A stretch of DNA of 64,000 nucleotides from Kappaphycus alvarezii (GCA_002205965.3 NADL03000465.1:372001-436000), one strand, 5' to 3'; positions 19,869-33,659 are shown, numbered from the stretch's first letter. The notes: generated from the sequence alone by a model not told the origin. Numbers and translations: made by a program.

Positions 19869-21043
19869 TCACAACCTCGTATACTGCGGCGGCAAATTCA
19901 ACCGAAAGTTGGGTGGCGGTTGCAAAATCCCTCCGCCACCACCATTACCCCCTCCCCACAAATGTCCATACGGGCCCATCAACACATCCGAACTAGCCAT
20001 AGCCGCCGCCACACTAGCCTGTTCCAACTTCTTTCCACCGCCCGCCCTCTTCCGCCTGGCATTAATCCGATTGTAAATGTGACATTGACTCCGCGCGGGG
20101 CAAATCTCCGCACAGTGCGGACACAACCAAGAGCCGGGATTCCTACAAATGCCCTCATAATCCCAACCCTGCTCACGTATACATTGCTCGCATACAATCT
20201 TACGACAGAAACCTTCAGACATACGACGACATGTAGCGCTACCTTGTCCACGACGAGGCATGCGGGAACAAATGTGGCAAAAGCGGGAGGCCACGGGCTT
20301 GGAATATGTTTTCGGTTTGCGACCAGTTTTGCGCGGTTTGTAGATAGGACTGGGATCCGTGTTTACAGACAGACGACCTTGAGAGACTGTATCGGCGAGT
20401 GTAGTGACATCGGTCATGTCGCGGAGGTCACGAATGGCGCACGGCGAGGTGTGAGGAGCGCCATAGGTTTTGGCGGAGAGTGGATGGAGGGAGGTGGGAT
20501 GGGTGGGGAGTGGAAGCGGGGAGTGGTGTGGAAGCGGAGGCGGAGGTGGAGGCGGAGGGGAGGCACGGGGATGTCGGGGGATGGGGTCTTGGTGTCGAGG
20601 AGCGCGGAGGTAAAGTCGGGAGCGGGGGAGACTTCGGTAATGTTTGTGGGTTGGGAGGGGTGGGTGCGGTGATGCAGGTCGAGGGCAATGTCCAATGGGA
20701 AGGACGAAGGCTCTGGCTTGGCAAGGGGAATCGGGGGGGTGAGGTCTTGCTTGAATGAGAGGTCTGGGTGGGTTGCAGCGGTGACGGAGGAGAGACAGTC
20801 GGAGAGGTACGGGGCCGAGGAATGGGTGGTGAGGGTGTCCGGGTGGAGTGAGGTGGGGGGACGGTGAGGGGGAGGGAGAGGTCGCAGTCGGGAGGAAGAA
20901 GGGCTTCCATCTTGTCGGCCATGTTCATGAGGGATGTGATAGAGTCTGGGAGTGGGGCGGGGATGAGTCGGAATGGTCGGGGGAGGCTCGAAGAGGTTGG
21001 GTGGGTGCACCTGGGGGGTGAGGGACTTTGAGAAAAAGTCCAT
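19869..21043 (-). pseudogene. CDCA7-like 4CXXC_R1 zinc-finger protein gene, frame broken in this sequence
   Basis: The C-terminal 182 codons (20,417-19,869) carry a cysteine-rich domain: CHICSRMP, then CRRMSEGFC, CEQC, CRNPGSWLCPHC and CPARSQC. This order matches the 4CXXC_R1 zinc finger of CDCA7 and of JmjC-type R1 repressors, nuclear proteins that bind chromatin. A basic patch (KPRKTGRKPKTYSKP) precedes it and an RKRAGGGKK stretch follows. Protein-like sequence continues upstream in three frames: SAKTYGAPHTSP just before 20,417, HPDTLTTHSSAPYLSD near 20,840-20,790, and LPDSITSLMNMADKMEALLP near 20,950-20,900. The likely start is MDFFSKSLTPQ at 21,043. One break lies at the six-G run 20,855-20,860. 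A motif cluster sits about 590 bp upstream. The domain call is good; the function is inferred. The gene may be intact if the breaks are sequence errors. Confidence 0.7.
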
Positions 21044-21100
21044 GGTGAGGCGGGTTTGGGTGTTGGTGTGTTGATGAGGAGTGTAGGGAGAACGGATGAC

Positions 21101-21124
21101 TGGATGGATGGATGGATGGATGGA
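21101..21124. repeat. Microsatellite (TGGA)6
   Basis: Six perfect TGGA units lie just upstream of the CDCA7-like gene start. Confidence 0.9.
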
Positions 21125-21629
21125 ATAGGTTGCAGATCTGGACTGTGGTATTTGCAAGAAACAAAGGAAGTGCAGGATGGTGAGGGAGAGCAGGAGGCGA
21201 GAGAGCGAGGGTGGCGTGATCAGGGGAGCGAGGTGAATCGGGAACGGTGTGGGGGGGGTTGAAGAAGTGGGTGGTTTACAAAATATATTGGGAACCCTGG
21301 GTGGCAGAGAGGAGATGGGTTTGAGAGCAGGGAGTGACGAGGAGGTGAAGAGTAGGAGGGGCAGCGGGGGAAGGGGGCCAGTTGTAAAAATGGGTAAAAG
21401 GGGTACAGAGGCGGGCAGTGGCAGAGGATTGAGAGGGCTTGTCGAGTAGGAGAAGCTTACCGTCGAGTTTTGGTTTTTTTGGCTTGTTTGGCGATGGGGC
21501 CAAAGTAGCGGATTGTGGGGACAGATGGGCACCTCCGGGTTTTTAGTTGGGGTAATGCGCCGTGACATGTGGGCTTGGACCTTAATATGAAATCGTGAGC
21601 TAGTAGAGGGTAGCATTCGGTATGATAAA

Positions 21630-21645
21630 GTACTGTACTGTACAA
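21630..21645. promoter_or_regulatory. TACTGTACTGTAC motif upstream of the CDCA7-like gene
   Basis: The motif lies about 590 bp before the proposed start of the minus-strand CDCA7-like gene, at the edge of the purine-rich plus strand that marks that gene's transcription unit. Confidence 0.35.
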
Positions 21646-23483
21646 AATTCTAGTCTGGTGTAGAAAGGGGGGCTAAGATTCAAATGGGTTTTATTTCGGG
21701 TAGATGTACTTTAACTATTAAAGACACGTTTCCAAATGGAGCTTCTAAAAATAAATAAAAATAAATACTGGTTTCAATGCTACCGCTTGGGTACAAATAT
21801 GGATAGATTGTGTTGCAGTGACTTACAACCCCAAAACATTCTCTTGCCCAATTATATTTAAAGTACCCTATACGTATGACTACCCAGTGGACATTTAAAA
21901 CCCGAAAAAGATATCGCGCAGGTGAGTTGGCCCTGCGTGACGACAAGTGATGTCACAACACAATAGGAATTATTTTTAAATTATGGACATATTCAGTTCT
22001 TTTCAGTGTAAAATTTCTGTAGTGTGGACAAGTATTAAATCCCCTTATTCTTCCAATCAAAATAAAACTTTTTTTTTGAATTCACGACCTTATCATAACT
22101 TGAATGACACTTGAAATCTATATTGTTTGAAACATAAAATGTGGGTCGACCTAGGATCAAACCCAATTCTTTTCTTTTAAAATGAATATTTTTGTGGGGG
22201 TGAATAAGAAGTGCAAACATGCAAATAAAATACTCCACCTTTCAATGAAAAGGTTGAATCCTTCCACGTACACACCTCAAGTCTACCTCAAAGCAGAGTT
22301 AGCCAGGCCAGGTTTCATCCAGTCTAGTCCAACGATCCAAACCCTTTCTTTCAAACACTCGACTGTCTCAAGTCTTCCTTTTGGTTTTGTTCCCAAGCCC
22401 GCAGTGGTGCACCCCGCTCGCCATGCTGGTTCCAGCACCGGCACTGCCCTGCCCGTATTATCATTACTTTTCTGTCCATGTTACATACAACAAACTCACG
22501 GCTCCAGTGTTGAACAGATGCGTTCCCCACTCAACTCTCGCTCATTTACACAAAACACTCGATCGGTGATGACAAGGCCGTTTCACAAATAGCCTGCGTG
22601 ATGATTACAAAAGGCAGCAGTGCGAGCAACAAAACATCCACCTAGCCACAGCCCTTATTTCCGCTGTGTCCTCTCACAATTTCTATGCTGTAACATGATA
22701 ATCCCTGGTACAATGGTCGTACATTCTGCACTGCACTCTAGTTTAGATTTAGATCACCATGATCACGACAGCCATTCGGCGGTTGGTGCTACTACTGCTA
22801 CCGCTGCTGGTACCAGCACTTGCAGTCCCAAATCCACATTATCAATATCATGGCACAAGCCCCACCGCAATCGCCTTTCTCGAGCCTACACGGCGGAACA
22901 CGGATTCGGACTGAAAACAGTCTTGCACTCAAGTGGAAAAACAGTCAGCAATGTCAAGCAACAAGGCAAAGGCAAGGGTAGCACCAAAGATGCTCGAAAG
23001 GATTAGTAATTTCCTCGAATGAATGTGTGTTGCTTTCGAAAACTGCACACTCAACAACAACGCAAGGGTGCATCATGCTCTTCCGCCCGCGCATCAAGCA
23101 ACTGTCAGCTTGACTTGAATCCGCCTCATCACCTTTCCTTTACGAAAAGAAAACTACAGTTTGTACATCCAACACATAGCGTATATACGGCACAGATGAA
23201 AACGGCAGTAGATTGGCGCTCCACACATCACCCTGATGCTGTCTGGAAAAAGTATGAGAGATGAAAAAAGCGTGTTGCAACCAGAGCGCAAAGAAAGCTG
23301 CGCCCTCCACAACATTTGTGTACCAGTGAGAGCGGATTCTCACTTGTTCCAACAAGACAGCAGAATGGCTCCTCAAGCTTCCCTAGCCTCTCCTAGCTAG
23401 CTCAGCAAGCTGGCAAACGAGGCAACTGCCCGGAAGAAAAGGGGCAGATGCGTGAATGGGCTTACAGAAGGCGCACATTGTTG
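21646..23483. other. Gene-poor stretch
   Basis: The first 600 bp are AT-rich. A 128-codon plus-strand frame at 22,620-23,006 has a basic tail (NVKQQGKGKGSTKDARKD) but no recognised domain, and I do not call it a gene. Confidence 0.35.
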
Positions 23484-24080
23484 CTGTACCGTACAGTACA
23501 GTAGCATCTGTACAGTAGCATCTGTCACGATCTCTGTGAACCGTCTATGAGGCAGTGTGGCACGTTGACAATGATCAGCCAATGATGATGATGAGCGCAC
23601 GACCATCCGTTTTGCCGCCGACCACACGATGCCCTATACTGTACTGAACTGTTACTGTACAGCGGCGTACATACTGTAGTGTACAGTTGCGCGGGATCCG
23701 CGTCCTGCTGGACAAGAGCGGAGGCAGCCTTTCCTAAACCCGAACTGCAGGGCAACTAGTGTACAATAAGTTACCATACCGCTCTTAAAGGGGCTCAATC
23801 TGCATTGTCTACTGTAATTGTATCGGTACAGTACCGCACAGCACTGCACTTGAATGTACTGTACAGTAAATGTTTTCTCCATGTCGCCGGACCGATGGTT
23901 AGTAAAACTTTATGGCATCAGTCTATAACGGGTTGCCACAGTCGAAGGCCATGCAACTGCCAACCTCCCAACCCGGACTCGTATGCGACCCAAAACTAGA
24001 ATGAAACCAGACACACTGCAAATGCACCCATTGTTTCGATATCGCCGGAAACACCATACCACTCTACCGTACAGTACTGT
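23484..24080. promoter_or_regulatory. Dense group of TACTGTACAGTA motifs
   Basis: Clusters occur at about 23,484-23,525 (including a 14-bp ACAGTAGCATCTGT unit twice in tandem), 23,637-23,690, 23,825-23,871 and 24,069-24,080. The group is followed by the candidate minus-strand gene at 24,434-25,647, whose own upstream cluster lies at 25,752-25,797. Confidence 0.35.
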
Positions 24081-24433
24081 AATATTCCCAACCAGCTCTG
24101 CATGATTGACACCCACACACACCCCACACCCGCACACGCGACCGAGTCGAATGTGACAAAACACCGACCGTTTGCAGTTTCCTCTTGAGATGAGGCACAT
24201 GCGTAGCGAGAATGCGTTTGTTGGATGCCATGTGGAGGTGTGTGCGGCCTAGGATGACAACCAGCAAGGGCGCGACATACTGGTGCACGCAAGTGAGCGG
24301 TGATACTAATGTATCAATAGTTGTACAAAAGTCCGGTTGCAGCAAGACATGGGCAGCATACATGTGAAACCGCGCCGAACGCTGTGATACCAGAGAGGTG
24401 GTGGGATAGGCTCACGAGGAGTAAGTGGTAGAG

Positions 24434-25647
24434 TCAGGGGCAGGGGCAGGGAAGCGGTGATGGTGGTCTGTATTGGAGCGGTATCTCGAGACATGGCGAG
24501 GGGAAAGAGGGTGTGAGTGGTGGTGAGATGGGCTGGCGCTTTGGGAAGGAACCGTGTTTTTGCGGGTGTAGATGATGACTCGATGTTACGGTGAGCAGGG
24601 AGCGGTAGAGTTGATATTTACACTTTGCTGGCGCGTATAGTGGGGTGTTGGCACTGTGGACAACACCGGAGAAAAAGAAAATGTCGCGAGACCGGGCTGG
24701 ACAGTCTCGAGAGTGAAATTGTTTTTGGAAAGACGACATGCGGCGTTTGGCAGGTGCTTTGGTTTGATATAGCATGGGTGGGGAAATGCAACTTTTGTAC
24801 AATCTTTTAGCAGGGGGGGAGATGTAGTGAGTGGGGTGGGATGTGGTGCTTGGTTTTTGCAAGGGAAGGGCGGGAGAGTGAAGACCACGGCGGTGGTGAT
24901 GGTAAGGGCGGTACCGTAGTCTGGCCGTGGGCCTAGGACCGCAGGCCCGAAAACGCGGGAGGTGGTTGGATGTGAGGGGTGGAGTTCATATTGACAGTAG
25001 CAGTGGCAGTGGTGTGGAGGTGGAACGTTTTGAAGGGCAAGGGAATGTAGAAAAGGGCGGGACAGGTCGATTGAAAAGGCTGCGGTTGGGTTGGGACATT
25101 GCATGATTCGTATTTCCAGTGGTGGACGGTGAAAAAAAGAGCAAGAGTTGTGAGAGAGGAAGAGGAAAGGGGGTGACACAGGTGCGCGGGGTAGGGGGTG
25201 GAGCAGGGAGCGAAAAAGGAGGGGGACGCTAATCCCTTTCGATTTGTGGTGTGTGTCAGCGGCCAGTTTGATGGCAGGGCTCGTGGTGACATGAATGGGA
25301 TGATATGGTCGGTGTTGTGGGGCAGGGTTCTGGTACGGTTGGAGCTGCGGTTGCGGTTGCGGTTGAAGTTGCAGTTGCAGTTGTGTTTTGCAAAGTGGGG
25401 TTGATCCAGTGCTGTCGCGGAACAAAAAGGCCCAAGGTGGTTGGGGAGGCACTGTGATTTTGACACTTGGGCTGATGGTGTGATGGGCCCACGGGAGATG
25501 TCTTTTTTTTTCAGAGTCGCGTTTTAAATCGTGTGCTAAAATAGAAATGAACAACAGAGTGGACCAGATTACGGACATATAACGGCCTGTGGGGACTCGG
25601 ATTGGGCCTTCCTTACGAAACTGGCGGTCTTGAAATAAATTGTGCAA
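24434..25647 (-). CDS. Candidate unidentified gene or leader transcript (minus strand)
   Basis: On the minus strand, C/T-rich open frames (353 codons at 25,647-24,586; 142 codons at 24,862-24,434) run through this block. No conserved domain was recognised. Part looks protein-like (FTLETVQPGLATFSF and CYIKPKHLPNAACRLSKNN). The N-terminal half contains a Gln/Pro repeat that comes from a hexanucleotide microsatellite at 25,336-25,384. The block shares two traits with the proven genes in this window: a strongly pyrimidine-rich sense strand and a TACTGTACAGTA cluster 100-150 bp upstream (25,752-25,797). It could equally be a non-coding transcript. The start and frame are unsettled. Confidence 0.25.
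25336..25384. repeat. Hexanucleotide microsatellite (GGTTGC/AGTTGC)n
   Basis: About eight imperfect six-base units are visible, encoding a Gln/Pro or Gln/Leu run on the minus strand. Confidence 0.8.
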
Positions 25648-25751
25648 TTACATTCCAAGAAAATTGCAGGAGGCGTTCTCACTGGCCGCACGCTGTCATC
25701 ATCTGTTGATGTCTCTAGCACAGTTCGGCCGCAAAAGAAAAAACACTTTTA

Positions 25752-25797
25752 CTGTACAGCTGGACAAACACGTTTCCATGTACATGTACTGTACCAG
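25752..25797. promoter_or_regulatory. TACTGTACAG and GTACATGTACTGTAC motif cluster
   Basis: Two copies of the recurrent motif lie about 100-150 bp upstream of the candidate minus-strand transcription unit at 24,434-25,647. Confidence 0.3.
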
Positions 25798-26559
25798 ACC
25801 CTTTCACAATGGCAACTTTCTCAGTTTGTTTGGCATATGTACCCTCCTCCAGCTCAAGTCTTTGTATAATCTCTCATCTATGCTTATTGGATGGTGCTCA
25901 TTGGAAAGAACCAACGTCCATGTTGAGGTGTCCTTTGTCTTTCCCCTCAGCCTATCAACCCACACTCTCCATAACAACGACAACTCGCCATACTTTGTTC
26001 TAACTAGTGTGATCCAGCACCCGAACCTGTCCATCGCATGACATTCGACTTTTCCAAAATTTGTTGGAACTTGCATTTTCTCCCTTGCACTGCAGATATT
26101 TATGCTTTAGAAACGTGTGCTGTGCAACCGCTAACATTATGCCCCTCCCACCATCAGATTGGTTTGGTTGCACAGGTCCCACGGTTCTTTTTACCGAATG
26201 CTTTACAAGCACCGTGGCCACGTATTTTTTCTAGTTTTTTGCCAGCTCTCAAAGTGCCTAGTTTCAAAGCGACAATGACAAACTTTACATCCCGCACTTG
26301 GTGTGGTGCATTGGGTTTTGCACCCAGTTAGCTGTCGTTGTACCCTCGCAGTAGTAATACTTTTTATGTGGCTCTTGACCGGACTGGTTGAGGGTCGCGG
26401 GACAACCCGTGAAACTTGTGACACAACAGCATTGAACATTGAAAACTCTCTTCAACTTTGTGACCCACTGCGGAACCCCGCAAAGTGACATTGTCGGGCA
26501 CTACTATTTTTGCACATGAAGATTCCGAGGGGTCATAAAGAACGCTCCACCTAGGCAAG

Positions 26560-26732
26560 TACAGGGTACAGTAGTGTACAGTACTGTAAGAGTATAATGT
26601 ACAGTACTATACTTGAAATTACTGTACGTACTGTACATACGCCGTACGTTTTATTTTCGTTGCTGTTCGATTGTCTTGTCATGGCCAGTGCAAAGTGGCG
26701 GCATCTACTGTACAATACTGTACTGTACCACA
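26560..26732. promoter_or_regulatory. Large TACTGTACAGTA motif cluster
   Basis: At least seven overlapping versions of the motif occur in 170 bp. Just to the right, from 26,780 to about 27,400, the plus strand becomes G-poor and C/T/A-rich like the 5' leaders of real genes here, but no conserved protein is encoded. Confidence 0.35.
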
Positions 26733-26779
26733 TGACACATGTAAACAAACTTTGGCTCTCATCCACCTATGTATAGCAT

Positions 26780-29700
26780 TATAGAACAGACCACTTGCAG
26801 GTCCCACCCGTGTCCATTCCATCATATTTCATCCGAGTCGTAAACAGCTACTCTTCCTTCCTTTTCTTGCCCACCTTTGCCAACAAAAACTCAACAGCAA
26901 CACATCCATCCCCATGCAATAACTCTTTCATATCGATTCCGTCACCAACACACACCATCGCAATACTAAACACGCAAATCTCGTTATTGTCACTGTATAA
27001 GTGCAAGCCCTCCTTATTCCGGTTTGACTGCAACCGATACTCGTTCCTTCACACTTACGCCTTGGCTCGCAGAATTCCCCCTGCGAATCACGCCCCACAC
27101 CTCAACCACATTAATAATCGATTAAACTAACCTAAACATACTAATTCCGTTTCAACTGCGCTGTACAATCTTTCTGAGGGTACGCAACGTTCCCTTATGC
27201 CCGCTTACCCTTCCCACTGACAAACTACACTACATAACTTACCTCACCTTTATTCTACTACAGCCACCTGTAGCGGTAAGCACAACATTTCAACAAAAAG
27301 ACAATATATCCTACTTGTCCTGTGCCATACATCTCCCTGTGTCGCCTCACCCTCCCAATATGCTTGTAATCACATCCAAACTCTCTCAACCATGAATCTC
27401 TACCAAGCCCCAAACTGCATTACAACCACACCCTTTCGGCTTTTCGTGCTGGAGAACAACTCTCGCAATATCAGCAACTCTATCCGCTGAATCTCTACCC
27501 TGCACCAAACTCTCCATCTTCTGCAATCCAACAGAAAAAAGCTAAATCCTTTCAAACAATATGTCAACATAGTCGGCTCACCTCCGTATTTCAGCTCACA
27601 ACTTGGCTCTGCTTTTGTCACACTGTACCATCGTCGTTGGTCATTGAGAGGCATGATGATATTTAATCATTTGCTAAACACTTATCATAGCTCCACAATG
27701 AAACTTCACCTCCCCTACTTTCCTTCCCAGTACATCCGTCAACTGCAACTGTATTTCTTCATTTGTATCATACAATACCCACAACATGTTCCCCGACGAA
27801 TCTTTTCAAAAAGTCAACTCCCTAGTAAGGGTCTTGCGAAAGATTTATACAGCACCCTATTCGGCACCGCAGGGTACAGATATGGATGAGTGAGGGGGAG
27901 TCGTTGCATATTAAATGCCCGCTCACTTGTAATACTATTACCTTTGGCTCTTCTTTGGAGCACTACAAGGGCAACCACGCCCTCTGTAACATGCTGATGC
28001 TGAACCACACTTTTTTTGAGGAGCCTTTTTTCTTGTATGCATTTCTTATCCCATCAAGTCATAAGGAAGTACTAGCGCACATATCGGCATCCCTAGCACA
28101 AGTTTAGACCTGCTCAAGTGCTGCCTAGTATCTGTGAGGTTATACATACGCCTTTTATGAGTGACTCATCACTTTTTGTTCTTACCAAACAAGACATCAG
28201 TTACAAAGTGTCAGCTTATACTGATACAAGTGCCTCACAATGTCCAATCACATTCCCTTTCATGAACCGAATTCGGATTCGGGTACTTGACTTGCCGCCC
28301 AAACCTCAGTTTCACCTTCCGGTTCCAAACCCTTTTTTCAGGAAAACTCCTAGCAAAAATATCCTGCCACTCCCCGAATCCTTTTTTCTCGGCACCTTTG
28401 AGTGAAGTTTGAGGTACATCTCCTCAAAGATTCAATTCTGAGCAAGAATCCTACTACTGCGTCAGTCCCTTTACACGCTCCGCATATCACCGCAGAAGTG
28501 ATCACAAATCCTCGGCCTTTTCAATTCGATTGATGCTCCAGTAACACAATTGAAATTAGATGCTGGAAACATAAAGCGAGATGCACTAACTTGAAGCAGC
28601 TACTTGGGGCTGCCCAGGATCTATAGTTTTTTTAAAATCTGTTTGGAGCCTTTCCCCTGAACAGGAAGATTTATATACATGGACATCTGGCTCGAACCCA
28701 CTTCGGTCTGTAAATAGATGTCAGGGTACTTTCCGTGAGACTTGTTATCAGAAGTTTTCCCTCATACAAGCATCGGGCATATCAGTGAACGATTTTAACG
28801 GGGAAGATTCCCAGCCTCAGTCAAGACACACCTTAACACCAAGAGTTGTAATATAATCTAGATATATATTGAAGGGGAATGATAATGCAACCCAAGGGAC
28901 TTTTTCTGGTACCTAAACTGGTTTCATACATGAACAGAGAGCACACTGAGAGAAAGATACCGTACTGGTTCGAGAACATCATGGATAGTTTCTCTAACAA
29001 TACAGAAGTATTGTTGACATTAACAACAGATTGCCAACATCACCCTCGCCCCCATGCTGACTGACATGCATTAATTGTTAGTTCCCTGAATCCTCTTTAC
29101 AGGGTATAAAACCCGATTGACAAATGGTAATTCTCATGGGGTCAACCTAAAATCATGTTGTTTTGGAGTGATAGGGATTTCCTTTAAAGCTTTTCGACTA
29201 GAAAAGATTTTTTCTCGAATGGGATGCTTGACATTAGACGTGGTTACAGGCAAGGGCGTTTACAGGTCTATGGTAGTGGCTTCGTTTCTGTACTAGCTGA
29301 ATAGATTTTTCAAAAGGTCGATCTGCGGTATTTAACTTTTCAAATTCTGTTCGGTACTGATTGATTTTCATTGTTTCCTGTCCTTCCCGAGAGGCAATGG
29401 CATAGTACGTAGATGTACATTCATGAATGTCTTAGCAAGATCCATCAGCACAACTTGGAAAAGTATTGAAAACTAATTGAAATGAATGTGGTTGCAATTC
29501 AACCGCGCAATCTCTCGAGAATTTAAGACTTGGGGAAACGGTACTGCGAATTCCTTCCCATTCGCATCGAAGAATAATCCCAACTGTTGTCAATTGGCGG
29601 TCTTTCTCAGCGCACATTACTCTATAGTACAGCTATCAAAAAATCAGACCTAGTTTCACTACCTTTTTTGTTCCAGTAACTAGCCAGGATGGACCCCTTG

Positions 29701-32700
29701 ATAGCGCAGAAACAACTTGTTTTCTTTGCAAAGGTTAATATACCTGAACCTAGGTATAGAATTATCTCTGCCAAGTTATGATATCTAGGAAAAGATTTGT
29801 AACCGTACATTAGGGGCCGACGAGATCAGGATACCTATGCAGTCTTGTAGAAGAATAACTAAGTACATCTAATCCATGGACATATGAAGACTTGTACAGA
29901 ATGAAACAGTGAGGCCCTGAATCGATGATAAAAGGGCATCTGTTCCGTTTCAGAAAGGATAACGATTCATGTCAGGAGCAATGCTAGAACGAGGTCAAGT
30001 GCTCGAAGCGGTTTTCATTCGAGACCTAATGTCTTATGAGCATCTGCTGAAGTTTTTATTTTTAACTTTTTGATCGCATGGATGTGCAGAAAATTTGAAC
30101 ATTGATGTTTTGAGTCCAAAAGGAATTATATTTCTCAAAAGCAGGGTCTGTAAAGATAGCCAGTCCCTCGAGAAGTTGTATCCAAGTAGGTCGGAAGCAA
30201 GCAATTGACGAGCATAACACGGTAGGACGAATTCTTCGAAAATTACAAGGCCTTTGAAATTTTAGTCGAGGCAGCGTACAAGATGTTCTCCAACGGCACT
30301 CCATGTATGTAGGACTCTTACGGAATTTACTACGGAAAACCTTTCCTGAGAGATCGAACAAAACTGGTCCCAAAGTCTCGAGACTCACGCTCTTTTGATA
30401 TTTTGAATAATTTATCATTGCAGCCTTTTTGGTTGACTGCATTATAAAAAAGGGAAGATGATCCTTCCCCTGGCACAGAATACCATTGCAATTGTCCCCG
30501 TGAGACTTGTCCCTCGCCATCCATATTCGAAAAAAACACTAATTTTTAGCCTTGTGTAATTTCGGTCTCAGGACCCCCTCCACCCATGGGATTCTTCAAA
30601 ACAAGCTGCAATGAAACCATCTAAACTTGGACAGCAACTTCATGTTTTGTTCCAGAAACAATGTCCATAGTGGCGGGACAGCAATTGACAACCTGATTGC
30701 TACACACGCTGAGCATCGGAAAACTGATGAATCTTGGCGACTATTTGGCGCTGACGCAGCAGAGCCGGCATTGGACTTTTGCTTTTTACAAAGGACTTTT
30801 ACCGTCCAGGGCATTATAACTTGCATTCTGCACCCCCGTCCCGAATTCGCCTTCATTTTTCAAGCTGTGCACATGCCCTTATCATGTAAACTCACCTTGT
30901 CTGACTGTTTGTCATGTCGAGTAAATAATGTCGTCCAAAAAAGAGTTTAAAACAGTGTAATCTCATGGACCCTCAAGTAAGACATAACGATCAACTGCTT
31001 CCAATAATTTCTGACACTGCACATTTACAACTACTAATTTTGGTGTGAAGAAAAGAAGCGCCCAAGGTTCCATGCAAACACCACTCGCGCCATTTCAAAC
31101 ACAAGATTCATGTTTCTCGGTAGAAGTATCTCAACATATTTCGGTCTCAGAGGTCTGCAACTGGTTTGCAGGACCGTGCACACAGGGATCCAGACCATTG
31201 TTATGTTTTTTGGTTTAAAGCAAATACATTTCGGCGCAGAAATAGCTTGATATCGATGGCACGGGCGCACGTATCATTGAACGAGCAAGGAAGCTTTTGT
31301 CTACTAAAGTTCCACTAGAAGTTAGGGGCTACTGATGCGCTGAGAAGCATCTTCTAGCCAGATGTTCGAGAAACTGCTAGTCCATTAAGTGCTCTTGGAA
31401 TTTTCCGCCTTTCAAATCCCATGCTATGTACAGCAAAAATTGACGATAAAAATTCCATGATTTTCGTACTTACAGAAAACATGGTCTGCCCTCTATCGGT
31501 CTCGACTGAAAGCAGTGAAGTAGGCCATTCACTTCTCTTTGTTGAGCATCGGGCAGTTGCTCACAAAGCAAGATATTAAAAACTGATAGCATCCGAACAG
31601 GACATTTGTCAGAGCACTGTGATATCAGTAATGCCCTATGTACAGCCTCGTGTTTTCTCTGTAAAGGAGTTCAATAAAAAGTATCGTGACTGCAGCTGTA
31701 TCGTTGGTATCAGCAGAACTTGGGTTACAGGGGTACATATTTTACCAAGCAGAAAGTAAATAACATTGGCGTCCATCGTGTTATACTATTGCAGCCATTG
31801 GCGGAAACTTGCTCATGCTCAAACTTTTGTAACATGGCCTTACAGCGCATAATATCTACAGTGCTGGCAGCATGTTCAGCGTGAGTCACATGAAATTCTA
31901 CTGCAGCAATATGATATGTACATTTTAAGTACTTGCAATACAAGGTATTTTAAACTGACGACCTCTACTTACAGAAAGAAATGCTTTGAAAACTCAAGAT
32001 TTGGTTTCAAATGAGACCTGTGCCTGCTTTACGACACAACTTGTTTTAGTTCCATGAATCATAAAGCGGACTACTCGTTTCTCTGTGATAGTCAGGCTTT
32101 ACATCAAACCTAAAAATGCAGCGAGTAACGGAGGCACGGGCCTTCTATGATAAAGAAAATCCGAGCCTCCTTAGTATATACTGTGGATTACAGTCGCGAG
32201 GAACATTTACCCTTAAGATTTACCAAACTTGCTGAGAGCACCTGGAGTAAAAGGTTGAATAACTTCTCAATACCTTAATATTTGTTGCATGGATTTTAAG
32301 GGGGAGGACATTTGGGGCACCGTACTGATTAGAGATATAGGACGGCTATTTTCCGAGACTAGAGGTGGGCATGTCTGTGTATTAGAGAGTCTGAAAAGGA
32401 GGCAGAGTCAGGCGGGACGATCTCACAAAGCCGGTGTGAGGCCAGCCGCAAAGCATGCTAGTTTGGACGAAACCGTCACCGCGGCGTGTCTTTGCGTAAG
32501 GACAGATCGCACCGGCCCAAAGTTTTGAAGGGTCGTGATGAAACTAGTCTATGTAGTGATGAAATGAAATTCAATCTCATGAAATTTAACCGCAGATACG
32601 GAATTTTTTGAAGTTTTACTGTTGACGACCATCTACAGAGTAAGCACCTATGTACATGTTGTAGTGAGTAATATGAATGAATGCAATTCTTGAAAGCAAC

Positions 32701-33659
32701 CACTGCAACATAAGTGTCGACAGTATATAGAGACCGGTACTCTAGTCCGATTGTCTAAGATATTAGGAAAAAAGGAGTAGTCAAAATTTCCGACTTTCTG
32801 TATTCAAATTTGTTTTCATTGAAGTTCTTTATTCAATTTTTTGTAACGCTATCGCTCTAACCTCCACGTTTTTCAACACAAAGGTCTCCATGGCTCGCAT
32901 GGCGACGTGCCTGGCCACGTCTGTCAGCACCGTGAATGCGTCCGGTGCCACTTACCAAGAGAGGATATCGGCACTGGGATCAGTCGGGACCTGGCATTCG
33001 TGGTGATAAAGTCTTGATACCTCCTGAAAGTTGACGCTTTCGCGGCGTTGAGAGATGTCAAGGGGTTGAAACATCAACCCCGTGTGTTTGAGGGACCAAA
33101 TGGATTGACGAATTTAACAGCAAAAAACTCTGTCCCTCCGGTGCTCCCTATAGCCCTGATGTCTGGCCTCGTGCGGTGTCGGCCATTTTGCCGCGGCTCC
33201 ATGCCAGGGGTACCGGGCGGCTTTTGCTTAATCCGACATGAAGATTGTAACCTGAATTTGAAGTGAGGTACTTATTTCCTCAGAAAATACAACCAGCCAC
33301 ATAAAGTCAGAAAATAAACTCTGTACTGCTCTTGTTCATTCTCAAAGAAAAACGGTACAAATTTCCAGTGATTCGTACAAAATAGATCTAGAGAAAAAGG
33401 GGCTCCCGCTTCGACTTTACTTGCCTCCCGCCATGAGCTAAGAGTGGGGGAGAAATGGAGATCCTGGATTTGATTTTATTATCTCTTGTGCGTTGATCTC
33501 AGTTTAAAGTACCAAACACATTTCCTATGGATCTCTAGGGAACTTGAAAATTGCCTCATGAGTTCATCGTGCACAATGCACTGATCCTGAGATTGCATTA
33601 CACATGAAGCTTGAAGCGCATATGTATGCTCACCATTCTGCTCACCATTTGTAACAATG
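26780..33659. other. Long AT-rich region without a recognisable gene
   Basis: I examined the longer frames on both strands (for example 30,520-30,062 minus, 152 codons). None shows a domain I can name. The region probably contains very old transposon debris, given its surroundings, but I cannot assign pieces. No RNA gene was recognised. Confidence 0.4.

Noticed and set aside
30062..30520. 152-codon minus-strand frame, considered as a copia integrase piece
   Set aside because: The only similarity is a loose CQGK...PF string; none of the catalytic blocks follow in order.
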